A DNA stretch of 64,000 nucleotides from Paenibacillus azoreducens (GTDB lineage: Bacteria > Bacillota > Bacilli > Paenibacillales > Paenibacillaceae), in NCBI RefSeq assembly GCF_021654775.1, contig NZ_AP025343.1:2075501-2139500 (forward strand), written 5' to 3'. The notes under the pieces are model-generated. The model was not told the DNA's origin. It made no database searches and worked only from the letters and a program-made list of their open reading frames with translations. Position numbers and translations under genes: made by a program. This document shows, in pieces, positions 52,013 through 61,688 of the stretch; the first letter of the stretch is position 1, and each line of letters begins with the position of its first letter.

Positions 52013-52945
52013 ATGACGAAACAACATAAGCTAATGATTACAGCCGGATCATTGGAGGAATGTTCAGCATATATCGATGCGGGCGCAACGGAGCTGCTGA
52101 TCGGCGATAGACGGTATGGGATCCGGATGCCGGGGTATTTCCTGGAAAACGATATTCGAGAAGCAGTGCGTCTGGGACAAGCACGCGGCGTCGATGTCAT
52201 CGTAAACATGACCAACGTCATGACCAATGATATGCTGGAAATGCTGCCGGATTACGCAGCATTTTTGCAGGATGCCGGGGTATATGCGGTTGAATTCAGC
52301 GACCCCGCGATTATGGCTGCGGTCAAAAAATATGCGCCATCGCTTAAGCTTCATTGGAATGCGGAAATGATGTCCACCAATTATGCGACAGCCAATTACT
52401 GGGGACGCAAAGGGGCGTCGCGTATTGCCGCGGCCAAGGAACTCAATATGGATGAGATTTTGGAGCTGAAGCAGCATCTGGACATTGAAGCGCAAGTTCA
52501 GGTTCACGGCATGACGAATATTTACCACTCCAAACGGAGGCTGGTGGAAAGCTATATGATTCGTCAGGGGCGTCCTGTTGACGGCGGGAGCCTGAATATA
52601 GACCGCGGCCTTTTCCTGACCGAGGATGAGCGCCCGGGGGAAAAGTATCCAATCTATGAAGACGAGAGCGGAACGCATATTATGAGCTCCGATGACATTT
52701 GCATCCTGGAGGATTTGCATCTGCTGCTGCAGGCCGGAATCGAAAGCCTGAAAATTGAAGGGCTTTTGAAACCGATCGCTTATAATACGGCCGTCATTAA
52801 GGCTTATCGCAAGGCCATCGACGCATATGCGGCAGACCCTGGCAGCTATCGTTTCCAGGAAGAATGGCTGGATCCGATTCGCGAGCTGCAGGATCCGGAG
52901 CGCGAACTGACCTTCGGATTTTTTTACAAGGAACAAGTTTATTAA
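52013..52945 (+). CDS. trhP1: U32-family tRNA hydroxylation protein P1 (YrrN-like)
   Basis: This 310-residue protein is of the peptidase-U32 family, without evident protease activity. In B. subtilis TrhP1 (YrrN) and TrhP2 (YrrO) are needed to form 5-hydroxyuridine at tRNA position 34. The sequence has the (beta-alpha)-barrel opening LMITAGSLEECSAYIDAGATELLIGDRRYGIR and the segment LLQAGIESLKIEGLLKP. ATG 52013 follows AAGAGGTG, 22 bp after mltG. trhP2 follows after 20 bp. No O-methyltransferase gene (TrmR/YrrM) lies between mltG and this gene. Confidence 0.87.
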   Translation: MTKQHKLMITAGSLEECSAYIDAGATELLIGDRRYGIRMPGYFLENDIREAVRLGQARGVDVIVNMTNVMTNDMLEMLPDYAAFLQDAGVYAVEFSDPAIMAAVKKYAPSLKLHWNAEMMSTNYATANYWGRKGASRIAAAKELNMDEILELKQHLDIEAQVQVHGMTNIYHSKRRLVESYMIRQGRPVDGGSLNIDRGLFLTEDERPGEKYPIYEDESGTHIMSSDDICILEDLHLLLQAGIESLKIEGLLKPIAYNTAVIKAYRKAIDAYAADPGSYRFQEEWLDPIRELQDPERELTFGFFYKEQVY

Positions 52946-52965
52946 GCAAGAGGGGGACCATTACC

Positions 52966-54285
52966 GTGGAAAGTACATTATACAAACCGAAATATCGTGG
53001 GGAGCGGGTCCGCCTTGCGAAGCCGGAGCTTTTGGCGCCGGCCGGGAATTTGGAGAAACTGAAATTCGCTGTCCATTATGGAGCGGACGCAGTATACATT
53101 GGCGGACAAAAATACGGGCTCAGATCCAATGCGGACAATTTTTCATTCGAGGAAATGCGCGAAGGGGTCGAGTTTGCCAAGCAGTACGGGGCAAAAGTAT
53201 TCGTAGCAACCAACATCTATGCCCATAATGAAGATCTCGACGGAATCGAGGAATATTTGCTGGGTCTGCGTGACGCAGGAATTGCGGCGATTATCGTCGC
53301 GGATCCGGCCATTATCGAAGTGGCACAGCGCGTAGCACCGGAGATTGAGGTTCATCTCAGCACCCAGCAATCCACCCTGAATTGGCAGGCGGTGCAATTC
53401 TGGAAAGAGGAAGGCTTGCCGCGCGTCGTGTTGGGCCGGGAAGCAAGCCTGGAAGAAATATGCGAAATCAAAAAACATGTCGACGTTGAAATCGAAGCAT
53501 TTATTCATGGGGCCATGTGTTCATCGGTTTCGGGACGCTGCGTATTGTCCAACCACTTTACGGACCGGGACTCCAACCGCGGAGGCTGCTGTCAGTCCTG
53601 CCGCTGGAAATACGACCTGTATGCAGACGGCGGGAATATGGCGGAAGGTTTCGCCGAAGCGGCTGCCCCGGCAACGATGGAACCGGGCGTTACGCGGATA
53701 CCTCTCTTTGGCGAAGAGGATATTGCGTTTACGATGGGATCGAAGGACCTCTGTATGCTGGAGCATATTCCGGACTTGATTGAAGTCGGCATCGACAGCT
53801 TCAAAATCGAAGGACGGATGAAATCCATCCATTACGTAGCTACGGTCGTGAACGTGTATCGCCAGGCCATCGATGCTTATTTCGCCGATCCTGAACATTA
53901 TATGCTTAAGCCGGAATGGCTGGAAGAGCTCAATAAAGCGGCGAACCGCCCGCTGAACACCGGATTTTTCTATGATACGCCGGATCATGAGGATCATATC
54001 TACGAACCTGAGGATAAAGCGGCGCCGTTTGACTTTGCGGGGCTTGTGCTCGAATATGACGAAGCGACTCAAACAGCCCTTATACAGCAACGGAACTTCT
54101 TCAAAAAAGGCCAGGAAATCGAATTTTTTGGCCCGAAAGGCACCTTTTTTAAACAAACGGTAGGCGAAATATGGGATGAAGAGGGACAACTTCTGGATGT
54201 AGCACGCCACCCTTTGCAGCGCATTCGCATGAAGGTGGATCATCCGGTCGCATATTTTGACATGATGCGGAGAAAGCATTCTTAG
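52966..54285 (+). CDS. trhP2: U32-family tRNA hydroxylation protein P2 (YrrO-like)
   Basis: This 439-residue U32 protein has KPELLAPAGNLEKLKFAVHYGADAVYIGGQKYGLR near 20, HLSTQQS and a Cys cluster (about residues 185-220: MCSSVSGRC, GGCCQSCRW) that binds an Fe-S cluster in family members such as TrhP/RlhA. It ends with the U32 collagenase-like C-terminal domain. With TrhP1 it makes ho5U34 in tRNA from prephenate. GTG 52966 has GAGGGGG upstream; the frame open to 52864 overlaps trhP1 and is rejected. A terminator follows. Confidence 0.9.
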   Translation: MESTLYKPKYRGERVRLAKPELLAPAGNLEKLKFAVHYGADAVYIGGQKYGLRSNADNFSFEEMREGVEFAKQYGAKVFVATNIYAHNEDLDGIEEYLLGLRDAGIAAIIVADPAIIEVAQRVAPEIEVHLSTQQSTLNWQAVQFWKEEGLPRVVLGREASLEEICEIKKHVDVEIEAFIHGAMCSSVSGRCVLSNHFTDRDSNRGGCCQSCRWKYDLYADGGNMAEGFAEAAAPATMEPGVTRIPLFGEEDIAFTMGSKDLCMLEHIPDLIEVGIDSFKIEGRMKSIHYVATVVNVYRQAIDAYFADPEHYMLKPEWLEELNKAANRPLNTGFFYDTPDHEDHIYEPEDKAAPFDFAGLVLEYDEATQTALIQQRNFFKKGQEIEFFGPKGTFFKQTVGEIWDEEGQLLDVARHPLQRIRMKVDHPVAYFDMMRRKHS

Positions 54286-54313
54286 GTCGTTTTTCACAAA
54301 AAATTCACAGAGC

Positions 54314-54348
54314 AAGCTGCTGGACACTATTGTTCAGCGGCTTTTTTT
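54314..54348 (+). terminator. Terminator after trhP2
   Basis: AAGCTGCTG pairs with CAGCGGCTT (one G-U) and is followed by six T. Confidence 0.8.
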
Positions 54349-54470
54349 GTATAGGGACGTAAGAAGCATGCATATTAGGAAAATAGTTGTAAAGAATTTT
54401 GCGAAAAACCAAAGGATAATGGTGGAAAATGTCGAAGAATAAGATATAAGGTTAGAAATTTAAGCGGTAG

Positions 54471-56654
54471 GTGAGGAAATTGGGAGAGGTTCAAAAGAAA
54501 GAACAGGAAGAAGGTAAGAAAAAACGCTGGGGGAAACAGCAGCATAAAGGAGAACAGGAGGTGGCGGCAATTCCCAAGAAAGATGATGCGGGTAAGATGA
54601 AATTCAGCATACGCGGCGCTGGAGCACAGCTCAGCAGGATGAATCCTTCCAAATCCGTCGGCGTGAAGCTGTTTTTGATCTTTTTTGTGGCCATCGTATT
54701 TTTTGTGCTGATTTTAGGTCTTACGTCGTATAGCAAGGCCAAGAGCACTATTCAGCAAAATGCGGCAACTGCGAATAAACAGACCATTATACAAACATCC
54801 CAAAAGCTTGACATCATTTTGAAGCAATATGAGGATACTGCGCTGCTGATTTTCTTTGATCCCGAAATGCAAAGCTTGATTAACGACTTATCGTCTACAC
54901 AGACAAGCGCGTACGATATGTTTGTCTTGAACGATAAAATAGGCAAAAAGCTGAGTAATCAGATCAACAGCGGTAGCATCAAATCCATTTATTTGGTGCC
55001 TTCGAAGGAAGATCAAAATCCGATCGTTGCCGGAAGCGCAGGCATCGATATGTCGGAAGTACGCAATGAGGCTTGGTACAAGGAAGCTAAAGGCAAAAAT
55101 AAAGCCTTCTGGATTCCGACCGAAAAGGGAAAAGACGGGACAAATAGTTTCAGGCTCGTCCGTCCTCTGCAAAGTTTGTCCAATAGCGGGCAAACCTATA
55201 TGATAGTCTTCGAGTTGAAAGCATCGACCATTGAAGATCAATTAAAAAATATCGATTTGGGCGAAGGCAGCAAACTGCAGCTGGTCTCGGCCGACAACAA
55301 GGTAGTCGCTTCCAGCGATGACGGGGAGGCGGGGAAAGAATCGGTATTTACCTTCATGCAGGGTCAGAAGGATGCCGCAAGCAGTCTGGAAACCAAAGAC
55401 GACAAGGGCAACGGCGTATTGGCCGGTTATGACACTTTGCATGTTAACGGCTGGCGACTGGTAGGCACGATTCCTACCAAGCTGCTCGTCAAAGATGCGC
55501 AGGGCATTATGATATTGACGCTCGGATTTATGGTTGGCGTCGTTATTATTGCGATTCTGATCGGCTGGTGGATGGTTCACATGATCGCAAAACCTTTAAG
55601 TCGGTTGAAGGATCTGATGATCGAAGGTTCCAAAGGAAATCTGAAAGTGCGGACAGACTATAAATCTTCGGACGAAATCGGCGAGCTGGCTGCAAGTTTC
55701 AATATGATGATGGATCAAATTACGCAGCTTGTTGAGCAGACGAACACGACGGCGCGTGCTGTCCTTGAGACCGCTGCCGAATTGACAGATGCGTCGAAGA
55801 AAACGGCCGTTTCGGCGAGGGAAATCGCCATTGCGACCGAGGAAATCGCCAATGGTGCGAGCAGCTTGGCGACTGAAGCCGAGCGCGGCAATGAATTGAC
55901 CGAAAACATTTCGAGCCAAATGCAGATCGTTGTATCGGCCAATGAAGAAATGAGCAGCTCTGCTCGCCATGTCGAGCAGTCCAGTCAGCGCGGAACGAAA
56001 CATTTGAACGAACTGATGGACAAGACGCATCAAACGGAAGAGATGACCCAATCCTTGATGCATAAGGTTGACAACCTGAAGCAAACGACCAATTCGGTTA
56101 ATAAAGTGCTTGATGTGCTGCAAAATATTACGAAGCAAACGAATATTTTATCGCTTAACGCGACCATTGAAGCTGCGCGTGCAGGCGCCGCCGGTCAAGG
56201 TTTTATGGTTGTAGCCGACGAAATCCGCCAACTGGCCGATCAATCCAGACAATCCATCGATATGGTAGGCCAGATTGTAGAGAAAATCATGGCTGAAATG
56301 AATGAAACGGTGCTGGCTTTGCAGGAAGCGAATCCTTTATTCCGGCAGCAGATGGATTTTGTGAAGGAAACCAACGATATTTTCGTTTCCGTACAGGAGC
56401 AGATGGGGGATTTCACGAAGCGGCTCGATTCAGTAACCGAATCGATTGGCACGTTAAACCAGTCGCAGGTGATTCTGTCCGAAGCGATGAGCAACGTCAG
56501 CGCGGTGGCCGAAGAGTCTTCCGCTACTTCGGAAGAGGTCGCCTCGCTCAGCAATGAGCAGCAGAACATCGGCGAACAACTGGTACAGCTTTCGGGCAAA
56601 CTCGAAAATGTATCCAATGAACTGAAGGAAACCTTGTCGTTGTTTACGCTGTAA
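54471..56654 (+). CDS. Methyl-accepting chemotaxis protein (dCache-type)
   Basis: This transmembrane chemoreceptor of about 727 residues has a basic cytosolic start, helix I (about 63-85), an extracellular sensor (about 86-340, dCache-like, with [16 protein letters not shown]), helix II (about 345-367), HAMP ([39 protein letters not shown]) and a signalling coiled coil with tip [38 protein letters not shown]. It would signal to CheA/CheW; the ligand is unknown. The GTG 54471 start is uncertain: GTG 54561, eight bases after AAAGGAG, is an alternative that trims 30 charged residues. Confidence 0.9.
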   Translation: MRKLGEVQKKEQEEGKKKRWGKQQHKGEQEVAAIPKKDDAGKMKFSIRGAGAQLSRMNPSKSVGVKLFLIFFVAIVFFVLILGLTSYSKAKSTIQQNAATANKQTIIQTSQKLDIILKQYEDTALLIFFDPEMQSLINDLSSTQTSAYDMFVLNDKIGKKLSNQINSGSIKSIYLVPSKEDQNPIVAGSAGIDMSEVRNEAWYKEAKGKNKAFWIPTEKGKDGTNSFRLVRPLQSLSNSGQTYMIVFELKASTIEDQLKNIDLGEGSKLQLVSADNKVVASSDDGEAGKESVFTFMQGQKDAASSLETKDDKGNGVLAGYDTLHVNGWRLVGTIPTKLLVKDAQGIMILTLGFMVGVVIIAILIGWWMVHMIAKPLSRLKDLMIEGSKGNLKVRTDYKSSDEIGELAASFNMMMDQITQLVEQTNTTARAVLETAAELTDASKKTAVSAREIAIATEEIANGASSLATEAERGNELTENISSQMQIVVSANEEMSSSARHVEQSSQRGTKHLNELMDKTHQTEEMTQSLMHKVDNLKQTTNSVNKVLDVLQNITKQTNILSLNATIEAARAGAAGQGFMVVADEIRQLADQSRQSIDMVGQIVEKIMAEMNETVLALQEANPLFRQQMDFVKETNDIFVSVQEQMGDFTKRLDSVTESIGTLNQSQVILSEAMSNVSAVAEESSATSEEVASLSNEQQNIGEQLVQLSGKLENVSNELKETLSLFTL

Positions 56655-56666
56655 GATTCATATATC

Positions 56667-56708
56667 AATGCCGCCCCTAAGGCAAAGCCGATAGGGGCGG
56701 CATTTTTT
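56667..56708 (+). terminator. Terminator after the chemoreceptor gene
   Basis: AATGCCGCCCCTA and TAGGGGCGGCATT form a 13-bp stem followed by a T-run. Confidence 0.9.
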
Positions 56709-56732
56709 TGACATATCAGAAAGTATAACCTC

Positions 56733-56791
56733 CCGGGGTCCCCGCAAAGTAATCGGAATAGGTTTCGAAAGTCACGCGTCACTTTGTGGGG
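56733..56791 (+). repeat. Dispersed palindromic repeat, copy 2
   Basis: CCGGGGTCCCCGCAAAGTAA through CACTTTGTGGGG, nearly identical to the copy at 27056-27117 with a diverged middle. It is followed nine bases later by copy 3. Confidence 0.87.
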
Positions 56792-56799
56792 TTGAATTT

Positions 56800-56922
56800 C
56801 CGGGGTCCCCGCAAAGTAATCGGAATAAGCTTCAAAGGCTACACGTCACTCCGTACTTTTGCTCCGCAAAAGCGCCCCTCTTCGAGAGGCGCCCTTACTT
56901 CTTTCCGATAATCTTTGCGGGG
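56800..56922 (+). repeat. Dispersed palindromic repeat, copy 3 (extended form)
   Basis: This copy starts like the others (CCCCGCAAAGTAATCGGAAT) but its right end is replaced by a longer segment. Its terminal arm TCCGATAATCTTTGCGGGG (56904-56922) is complementary to the opening 19 bases. An internal hairpin, GCGCCCCTCT/AGAGGCGC, sits in the middle. The whole 123 bases could fold as one cruciform or RNA hairpin. It fills the gap before the PBP gene. Confidence 0.8.
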
Positions 56923-56994
56923 TTATTTTGCGCCGATTGGGGGCTTTCCAAATAGGGCATAATGGAAAAAAAGTCGTAAAAGGATCGGTGCGGT

Positions 56995-58773
56995 ATGATG
57001 TTCAAGCATAAACAGCGTATTTTTTACGGATTGATTATTTTAACGGGGATACTGGTTGTACTTATCCTTAGATTGGCGTATATCCAGCTGGTACTCCGGG
57101 TTTCCAGCCTGCCGGAGAGCGTGTACACGCTGCAGGAGATGTCGGTTTTGCAGCGTGAGCGTGGAGTCGTGCTGGATTCCGGAAGAGGGAATATATATGA
57201 CCGGAGGGGCGTGCCGATAACCGGAGAAACCGTTTCGGCGGCGGTGTTGTTCCCGATCGACAAGAAAACGCTGGCCAATGAAGACGGCAGCCTTGATCCG
57301 GTAGCGAAGGTCTTAGGCGTCGATACATCCAGTTTGATAAAGATGTGGAATGGCCTAAGCGTCCCGGTTTTTTGGCAGGGCGATTCCCGCAGCGCGCCGC
57401 TTGCATTGACGCCGCAGCAGGCAAAGCGGATATCGGAGCTGAATTTCAGCGGCATCGAAGTTCTGCCATATACCCAGAGATACTTAAACAAACCAAGCGG
57501 AATGCAGTGGCTCGGTTTCCTGTCGGAACTTTCAGGGCAAAAACATATGCCCCATACGGGATATGCATTTCGTGAGGGAGCGGCAGGACTGGAAAAGACG
57601 CTGGAAACGCTCCTTCGCGGCGCCGGGCCCACAACGGCGTATTATTCCGTCGATGGAGCCAACCGTGCTATACCGGGAACGGGCATTCAGCTCAAATCGC
57701 CGAATAATCCTTATTATCCGCTGCGGATCAACACAACGATCGATTTATCGCTGCAGCGCCAGATCGAAGAGCTTACGCAAAAGGCCGGCATGAAGGAAGG
57801 TGCCGTCGTTTTGCTTGACGCCAGCAATGCGGATGTGATTGCGATGGTGTCGCGGCCATTTTATAATCCGCTGGACATCCATCCCGAGCAGCGGGAATGG
57901 AATAACCGCGCGGTGCAAGCCGCCGTTCCCGGCTCGATTTTCAAAATGGTGGTGGCGGCGGCAGCGCTGGAGACAGGTGCAGCATCTGGGAGCGAAGTAT
58001 TCTATTGCCCCGGTAAATACGGCAAGTATGGCTTGTCCTGCTGGAAAACATCCGGACATGGTTCGCTTACGCTGGAGCAAGCATTAGCCAAATCCTGCAA
58101 CGTCGTGTTTGCGGAGTTGGCCGAACGGATGACGGGGGGAGATTTGGAAGCCGCTGCAAGCAGACTGGGCCTCGCGCGAACTGTAGGATGGGAGGCCAAA
58201 AACAAGCTCGGCATGCCTGTGCTGAGGCCTTTTGATCATGAAGAAACCGGTAGCGTATTTATAAGTGAGACTGCAGCTTTGGATGGCGGGGTACGGGCCC
58301 AGTCGGGAATCGGGCAGAGGGATGTACGGGTGACGCCGCTGCAGGCCGCCAATTTGGTGGTGACCCTTTTGCATAGGGGGCAAGTCCGGGCGCCGCGCAT
58401 TCTTGAGAGCATATCTTATGCAAACGGTCAAATCCTGCAGCGGTTCAATCCCCATCTTGCGCCTGCAAATACGGGGAGCATCCGGCCTGAAACGGCGCAT
58501 TTATTGACCGAATGGATGCGGACGGTTGTGACGGAAGGAACCGGAACTTCACTTTTGAAGGCGAAATGGCCGCTTGCAGGCAAATCAGGAACCGGGCAGG
58601 TGCTAACAGCGGGAGGGCAGCGCAACAACCAATGGTTCATCGGTTATGGACCTGCCGACCAGCCGAAATATGCCGCAGCCGTTTTGTTTCAAAATATGCC
58701 TTCAGGCGGCAGCAACCAAGCCACCGCTTTATTCGGAGAGATCATGAATCTGCTTGCTTCCCGGAAGCCGTAG
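56995..58773 (+). CDS. Class B penicillin-binding protein (DD-transpeptidase)
   Basis: This 592-residue membrane-anchored transpeptidase cross-links peptidoglycan. It has an N-terminal helix (about 9-30), a PBP dimerisation-type domain (residues about 45-230, with RGNIYDRRGVPITG) and a transpeptidase domain with SxxK at Ser 314 (PGSIFKMV), SxN at about 367 (SCN) and KSG at about 530 (KSGTGQV). Absence of PASTA domains argues against SpoVD/PBP2x; a PbpA/PBP2-like or sporulation PBP is possible. ATG 56995 has a modest ribosome site. Its last 32 bp overlap the convergent AI-2E gene. Confidence 0.88.
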   Translation: MMFKHKQRIFYGLIILTGILVVLILRLAYIQLVLRVSSLPESVYTLQEMSVLQRERGVVLDSGRGNIYDRRGVPITGETVSAAVLFPIDKKTLANEDGSLDPVAKVLGVDTSSLIKMWNGLSVPVFWQGDSRSAPLALTPQQAKRISELNFSGIEVLPYTQRYLNKPSGMQWLGFLSELSGQKHMPHTGYAFREGAAGLEKTLETLLRGAGPTTAYYSVDGANRAIPGTGIQLKSPNNPYYPLRINTTIDLSLQRQIEELTQKAGMKEGAVVLLDASNADVIAMVSRPFYNPLDIHPEQREWNNRAVQAAVPGSIFKMVVAAAALETGAASGSEVFYCPGKYGKYGLSCWKTSGHGSLTLEQALAKSCNVVFAELAERMTGGDLEAAASRLGLARTVGWEAKNKLGMPVLRPFDHEETGSVFISETAALDGGVRAQSGIGQRDVRVTPLQAANLVVTLLHRGQVRAPRILESISYANGQILQRFNPHLAPANTGSIRPETAHLLTEWMRTVVTEGTGTSLLKAKWPLAGKSGTGQVLTAGGQRNNQWFIGYGPADQPKYAAAVLFQNMPSGGSNQATALFGEIMNLLASRKP

Positions 58774-59896
58774 GCTCCGGCGATTTGGCGTTCAAGTCAA
58801 ACGGGGAGACATCAAATTCGTCCTCAGGCAAATGGATCCACTTTTGGAGATATCCCTGCTGCATCAACTCTTTCAACAAAATCAGCAGCACCGGCGAAAG
58901 CACAAGGCCCGCAATGCCGAACACGGAGAGCGAGATAATCATGAAGGACAACATGAGAAAAGCGGATGAGATCCCGATGGATTTGCCGGAAATTCTCGGT
59001 TCCAGAAGCTGACGCGTCAGCAAAACGACGGCGAGCAAAATACATAGACCGACGGCCAAGCTGGTATTGCCGACGATAAAGAGATAGACGATCCATGGAA
59101 TCAGGACAACCGGCACGCCCACCAAAGGCAAAATGTCAAACACGGCGCAGACGAGTGCCAATGACAGCTCATTTCCTGTTTGCAAGATCAGGAGGCCGAC
59201 ATATACCAGCACCATGGTGATTATGACCATAATCAATTGCGCCTTGATGTAGGAACCTATCGCTTTTAAAACATATGTGGTCAGGAAAGCGTGGGCATTT
59301 TTCAATGTTTTTGGGGACTTGTCCCGCATAATTTTGCGCCATCCGCCAATTTCGGCGCTAAGGAAAAAGGCAAGAATGATCGCGACGCCAAAATTGGCCA
59401 TAAAAGTTGAGAACGAGCTGAAGAATGATACCATATACTTTAAGAAACCGGTCATCCAGACGGTGGCATAATCGGTGAAGTTTTTGAAGTTTTCATTCAT
59501 CTTTTCCGTGATGCTTGCCGGCAGAGCTTCGATTTTATGCTGGAGAAAAGCTGTAGTTTGGGTGAAGGCCGTTTGAATCATATGCGTATATTGGGGCAAA
59601 TTATCCTGAACCTGGGCAATTTGGGATACAACAATCAATCCAAGGCCAAATAAAATGCCAAGAATGACAAGAACGAACAATATAACGGAAATGGCTGCTG
59701 CCAGCGTTTTAGGCAAACCTCTGCGGTTCAAAAATTTAGCCATGGGTTCGATCATAAAAAAGACGAGAAAGGATAAAAATACGGGGGCTGCGATCTGGTA
59801 TAACCTGCTGAAGGCGTACATAATCAATAGCACGGTCAGCACAATCATCCCGATGTCCAGAAAGGTCCTCCAATATTTTTTGTAAAGGGGAAGCAT
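58742..59896 (-). CDS. AI-2E family transporter (YtvI-like)
   Basis: This 384-residue membrane protein of the same UPF0118 family as the gene at 45220 has about eight helices and segments PVFLSFLVFFMIEPMAKFLNRRGLP, ALVCAVFDILPLVGVPVVLIPW and TRQLLEPRISGKSIGISSAFLMLS. It most resembles B. subtilis YtvI. The tail (LPEDEFDVSPFDLNAKSPEPTASGKQADS) is hydrophilic and is encoded by the stretch overlapping the PBP gene. ATG 59896 follows TAGGAGTG. Substrate unknown. Confidence 0.87.
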   Translation of the reverse strand: MLPLYKKYWRTFLDIGMIVLTVLLIMYAFSRLYQIAAPVFLSFLVFFMIEPMAKFLNRRGLPKTLAAAISVILFVLVILGILFGLGLIVVSQIAQVQDNLPQYTHMIQTAFTQTTAFLQHKIEALPASITEKMNENFKNFTDYATVWMTGFLKYMVSFFSSFSTFMANFGVAIILAFFLSAEIGGWRKIMRDKSPKTLKNAHAFLTTYVLKAIGSYIKAQLIMVIITMVLVYVGLLILQTGNELSLALVCAVFDILPLVGVPVVLIPWIVYLFIVGNTSLAVGLCILLAVVLLTRQLLEPRISGKSIGISSAFLMLSFMIISLSVFGIAGLVLSPVLLILLKELMQQGYLQKWIHLPEDEFDVSPFDLNAKSPEPTASGKQADS

Positions 59897-60187
59897 AATC
59901 GATTATCACTCCTAAGTGTTTGGGTGGGGTCCTTGCGATTGTTACGAAAATTTATAAAATTATGCCTATTTTTCGAAGGGCTGTGATAAAATAAAAGGTA
60001 GCGTCTTTATAATTTTCAGAAAAAGGTACAGCTCCGAATACCTTCATTTTTGCTCTAATGCAAAAAAATTGCATGATAGAGCTGATTTGCCAGTTTTGGC
60101 GCTGTATGCCACTTCTAGATTTCATTCTATAGGGATACCTGCCTTTCGGCAAGTCAAAGTCAATCAGAGAAAAGTGGGGATTATGAC

Positions 60188-61603
60188 ATGGAGACTTTGC
60201 TGCTTTGGTTGTTCTACATTTCAACTTTTTATGCGTTTATTCCCGGACTTATCACCCGTATTTTCGGTTTCCGCGTTTTCCGAAGGGGCAGCAGCGAAAA
60301 TGAATTTGCGCTGACCTTTGACGACGGCCCAGATCCGCAGTATACGCCCCAACTCCTGGATTTATTGAAGAAGTATGACGCCAAGGCCACCTTTTTCGTG
60401 GTCGGCTCCCATGCCGAACAAAATCCGGAACTGGTGAAACGCATGTATGATGAAGGCCATCTGATCGGCATTCATAATTACGTGCACAAGTCCAACTGGC
60501 TCATGCGGCCGGCGACCGTAACGAAGCAGATCATGAAGACGGATAAAATCATCCATTCGATTACGGGCGAGCGCTCCGGTTATTATCGTCCTCCATGGGG
60601 AATCGTCAATCTCTTCGATTTGAAGAAAAAACGACGCCGCAGATTCAAAATCGTACTCTGGTCCGCCATGTTTGGCGACTGGAGGGAAAATGTCGGCGCC
60701 GATCGCTTGACGGAAAGGATTCTAAGCAAGCTTCAGCCGGGAGAAGTAATGCTGCTGCATGACTGCGGCACGACCGCCGGAGCAAACCCTAACGCTCCGC
60801 AGCAAATGCTCATTGCTTTGGAAAGGGTGCTGAAAGAAGCGGAGCAGCGCGGTTTGAAGAGCATCCGGATCGACGATATGGTCAAGGCCAAGGAGAATGC
60901 GCCTGAAAGGAAAGTGCCGCGCTTCAAGCTGGTAGTCGTCAAACTGTGGTTGTTGTGGGAAGCTATCTTCCACAAAATGTTCCGGCTCAAAACAGTCAAT
61001 CCGTCTGACCCGCTCCTGCACTACAGAGTGCGAAAATACAGCGGAAAGTCCATCGAGATGGAAGATAAGACGCTGCTCCAAAAAGGAGATCAAGTCGTCG
61101 AGCTTCATCTCGATAATGAAAAGATGTTTCAAATGGGAATCAGGTCGCGATCTTCCGTTCATTTGGCTATTCAGATGATCCGATCCATGGAGAAGGAATT
61201 TCCGAGGTTGGCCCAGCTGTTGGCTCAGGATTCGGCGGCAATGGACGCCAAGGCGCTTTATGGCGTGTCGATGGTCAACCGCGGACCCGAACAGTTCGGG
61301 TTCCAGATTGTAGATTTGAAGGACGGGCTTTTTTCTACTTCAAGCCGGCTTTATTTGAAATTTCTGTTAAGCGTTATTCATCCGTCCGGACAATCACGGT
61401 TAAAGGAACATGCCCAGCGGTTGGTTCCGAAAATGCTGCTTATGCCGATCGGCGAGTTTATGGAGCGGTATGCTGAAAGCGGCTCCCACCGCCGCCATCA
61501 AGAGCCCAACCGGAGGGGCACTGAGCCGGCGGAGGGGACAGAGCATCATGAGCGGAATCTGGGAACAGCGCAAGGATTGGAAGGTTCTACTTCTGCTATT
61601 TGA
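60188..61603 (+). CDS. Membrane-anchored polysaccharide deacetylase
   Basis: This 471-residue protein has an N-terminal helix (about 3-22) and an NodB deacetylase domain (about 38-235): motif 1 LTFDDGPDPQYT, motif 2 IHNYVHKSN (HxxxH), motif 3 YYRPPWG, motif 5 LLHDCG. These bind a divalent metal and remove acetyl groups from peptidoglycan or chitin-type sugars. A further domain (about 245-435, HYRVRKYSGKSIEMED...) may be YkoP-like, but I am unsure. The last 35 residues are polar low complexity. ATG 60188 follows GTGGGGA. A hydrolase role at the cell envelope is inferred. Confidence 0.87.
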   Translation: METLLLWLFYISTFYAFIPGLITRIFGFRVFRRGSSENEFALTFDDGPDPQYTPQLLDLLKKYDAKATFFVVGSHAEQNPELVKRMYDEGHLIGIHNYVHKSNWLMRPATVTKQIMKTDKIIHSITGERSGYYRPPWGIVNLFDLKKKRRRRFKIVLWSAMFGDWRENVGADRLTERILSKLQPGEVMLLHDCGTTAGANPNAPQQMLIALERVLKEAEQRGLKSIRIDDMVKAKENAPERKVPRFKLVVVKLWLLWEAIFHKMFRLKTVNPSDPLLHYRVRKYSGKSIEMEDKTLLQKGDQVVELHLDNEKMFQMGIRSRSSVHLAIQMIRSMEKEFPRLAQLLAQDSAAMDAKALYGVSMVNRGPEQFGFQIVDLKDGLFSTSSRLYLKFLLSVIHPSGQSRLKEHAQRLVPKMLLMPIGEFMERYAESGSHRRHQEPNRRGTEPAEGTEHHERNLGTAQGLEGSTSAI

Positions 61604-61624
61604 AATCTGTTGATCAACCGCAAA

Positions 61625-61674
61625 AAAAGAGGCGGTACCATCGGCATCAAGCCTTTCGGTACTGCCTCTTTTTG
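61625..61674. terminator. Bidirectional terminator between the deacetylase and ilvD genes
   Basis: AAAGAGGCGGTACC pairs with GGTACTGCCTCTTT (one mismatch) with A- and T-runs on the two flanks, serving both convergent genes. Confidence 0.85.
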
Positions 61675-61688
61675 AAATGAGGAATCAG

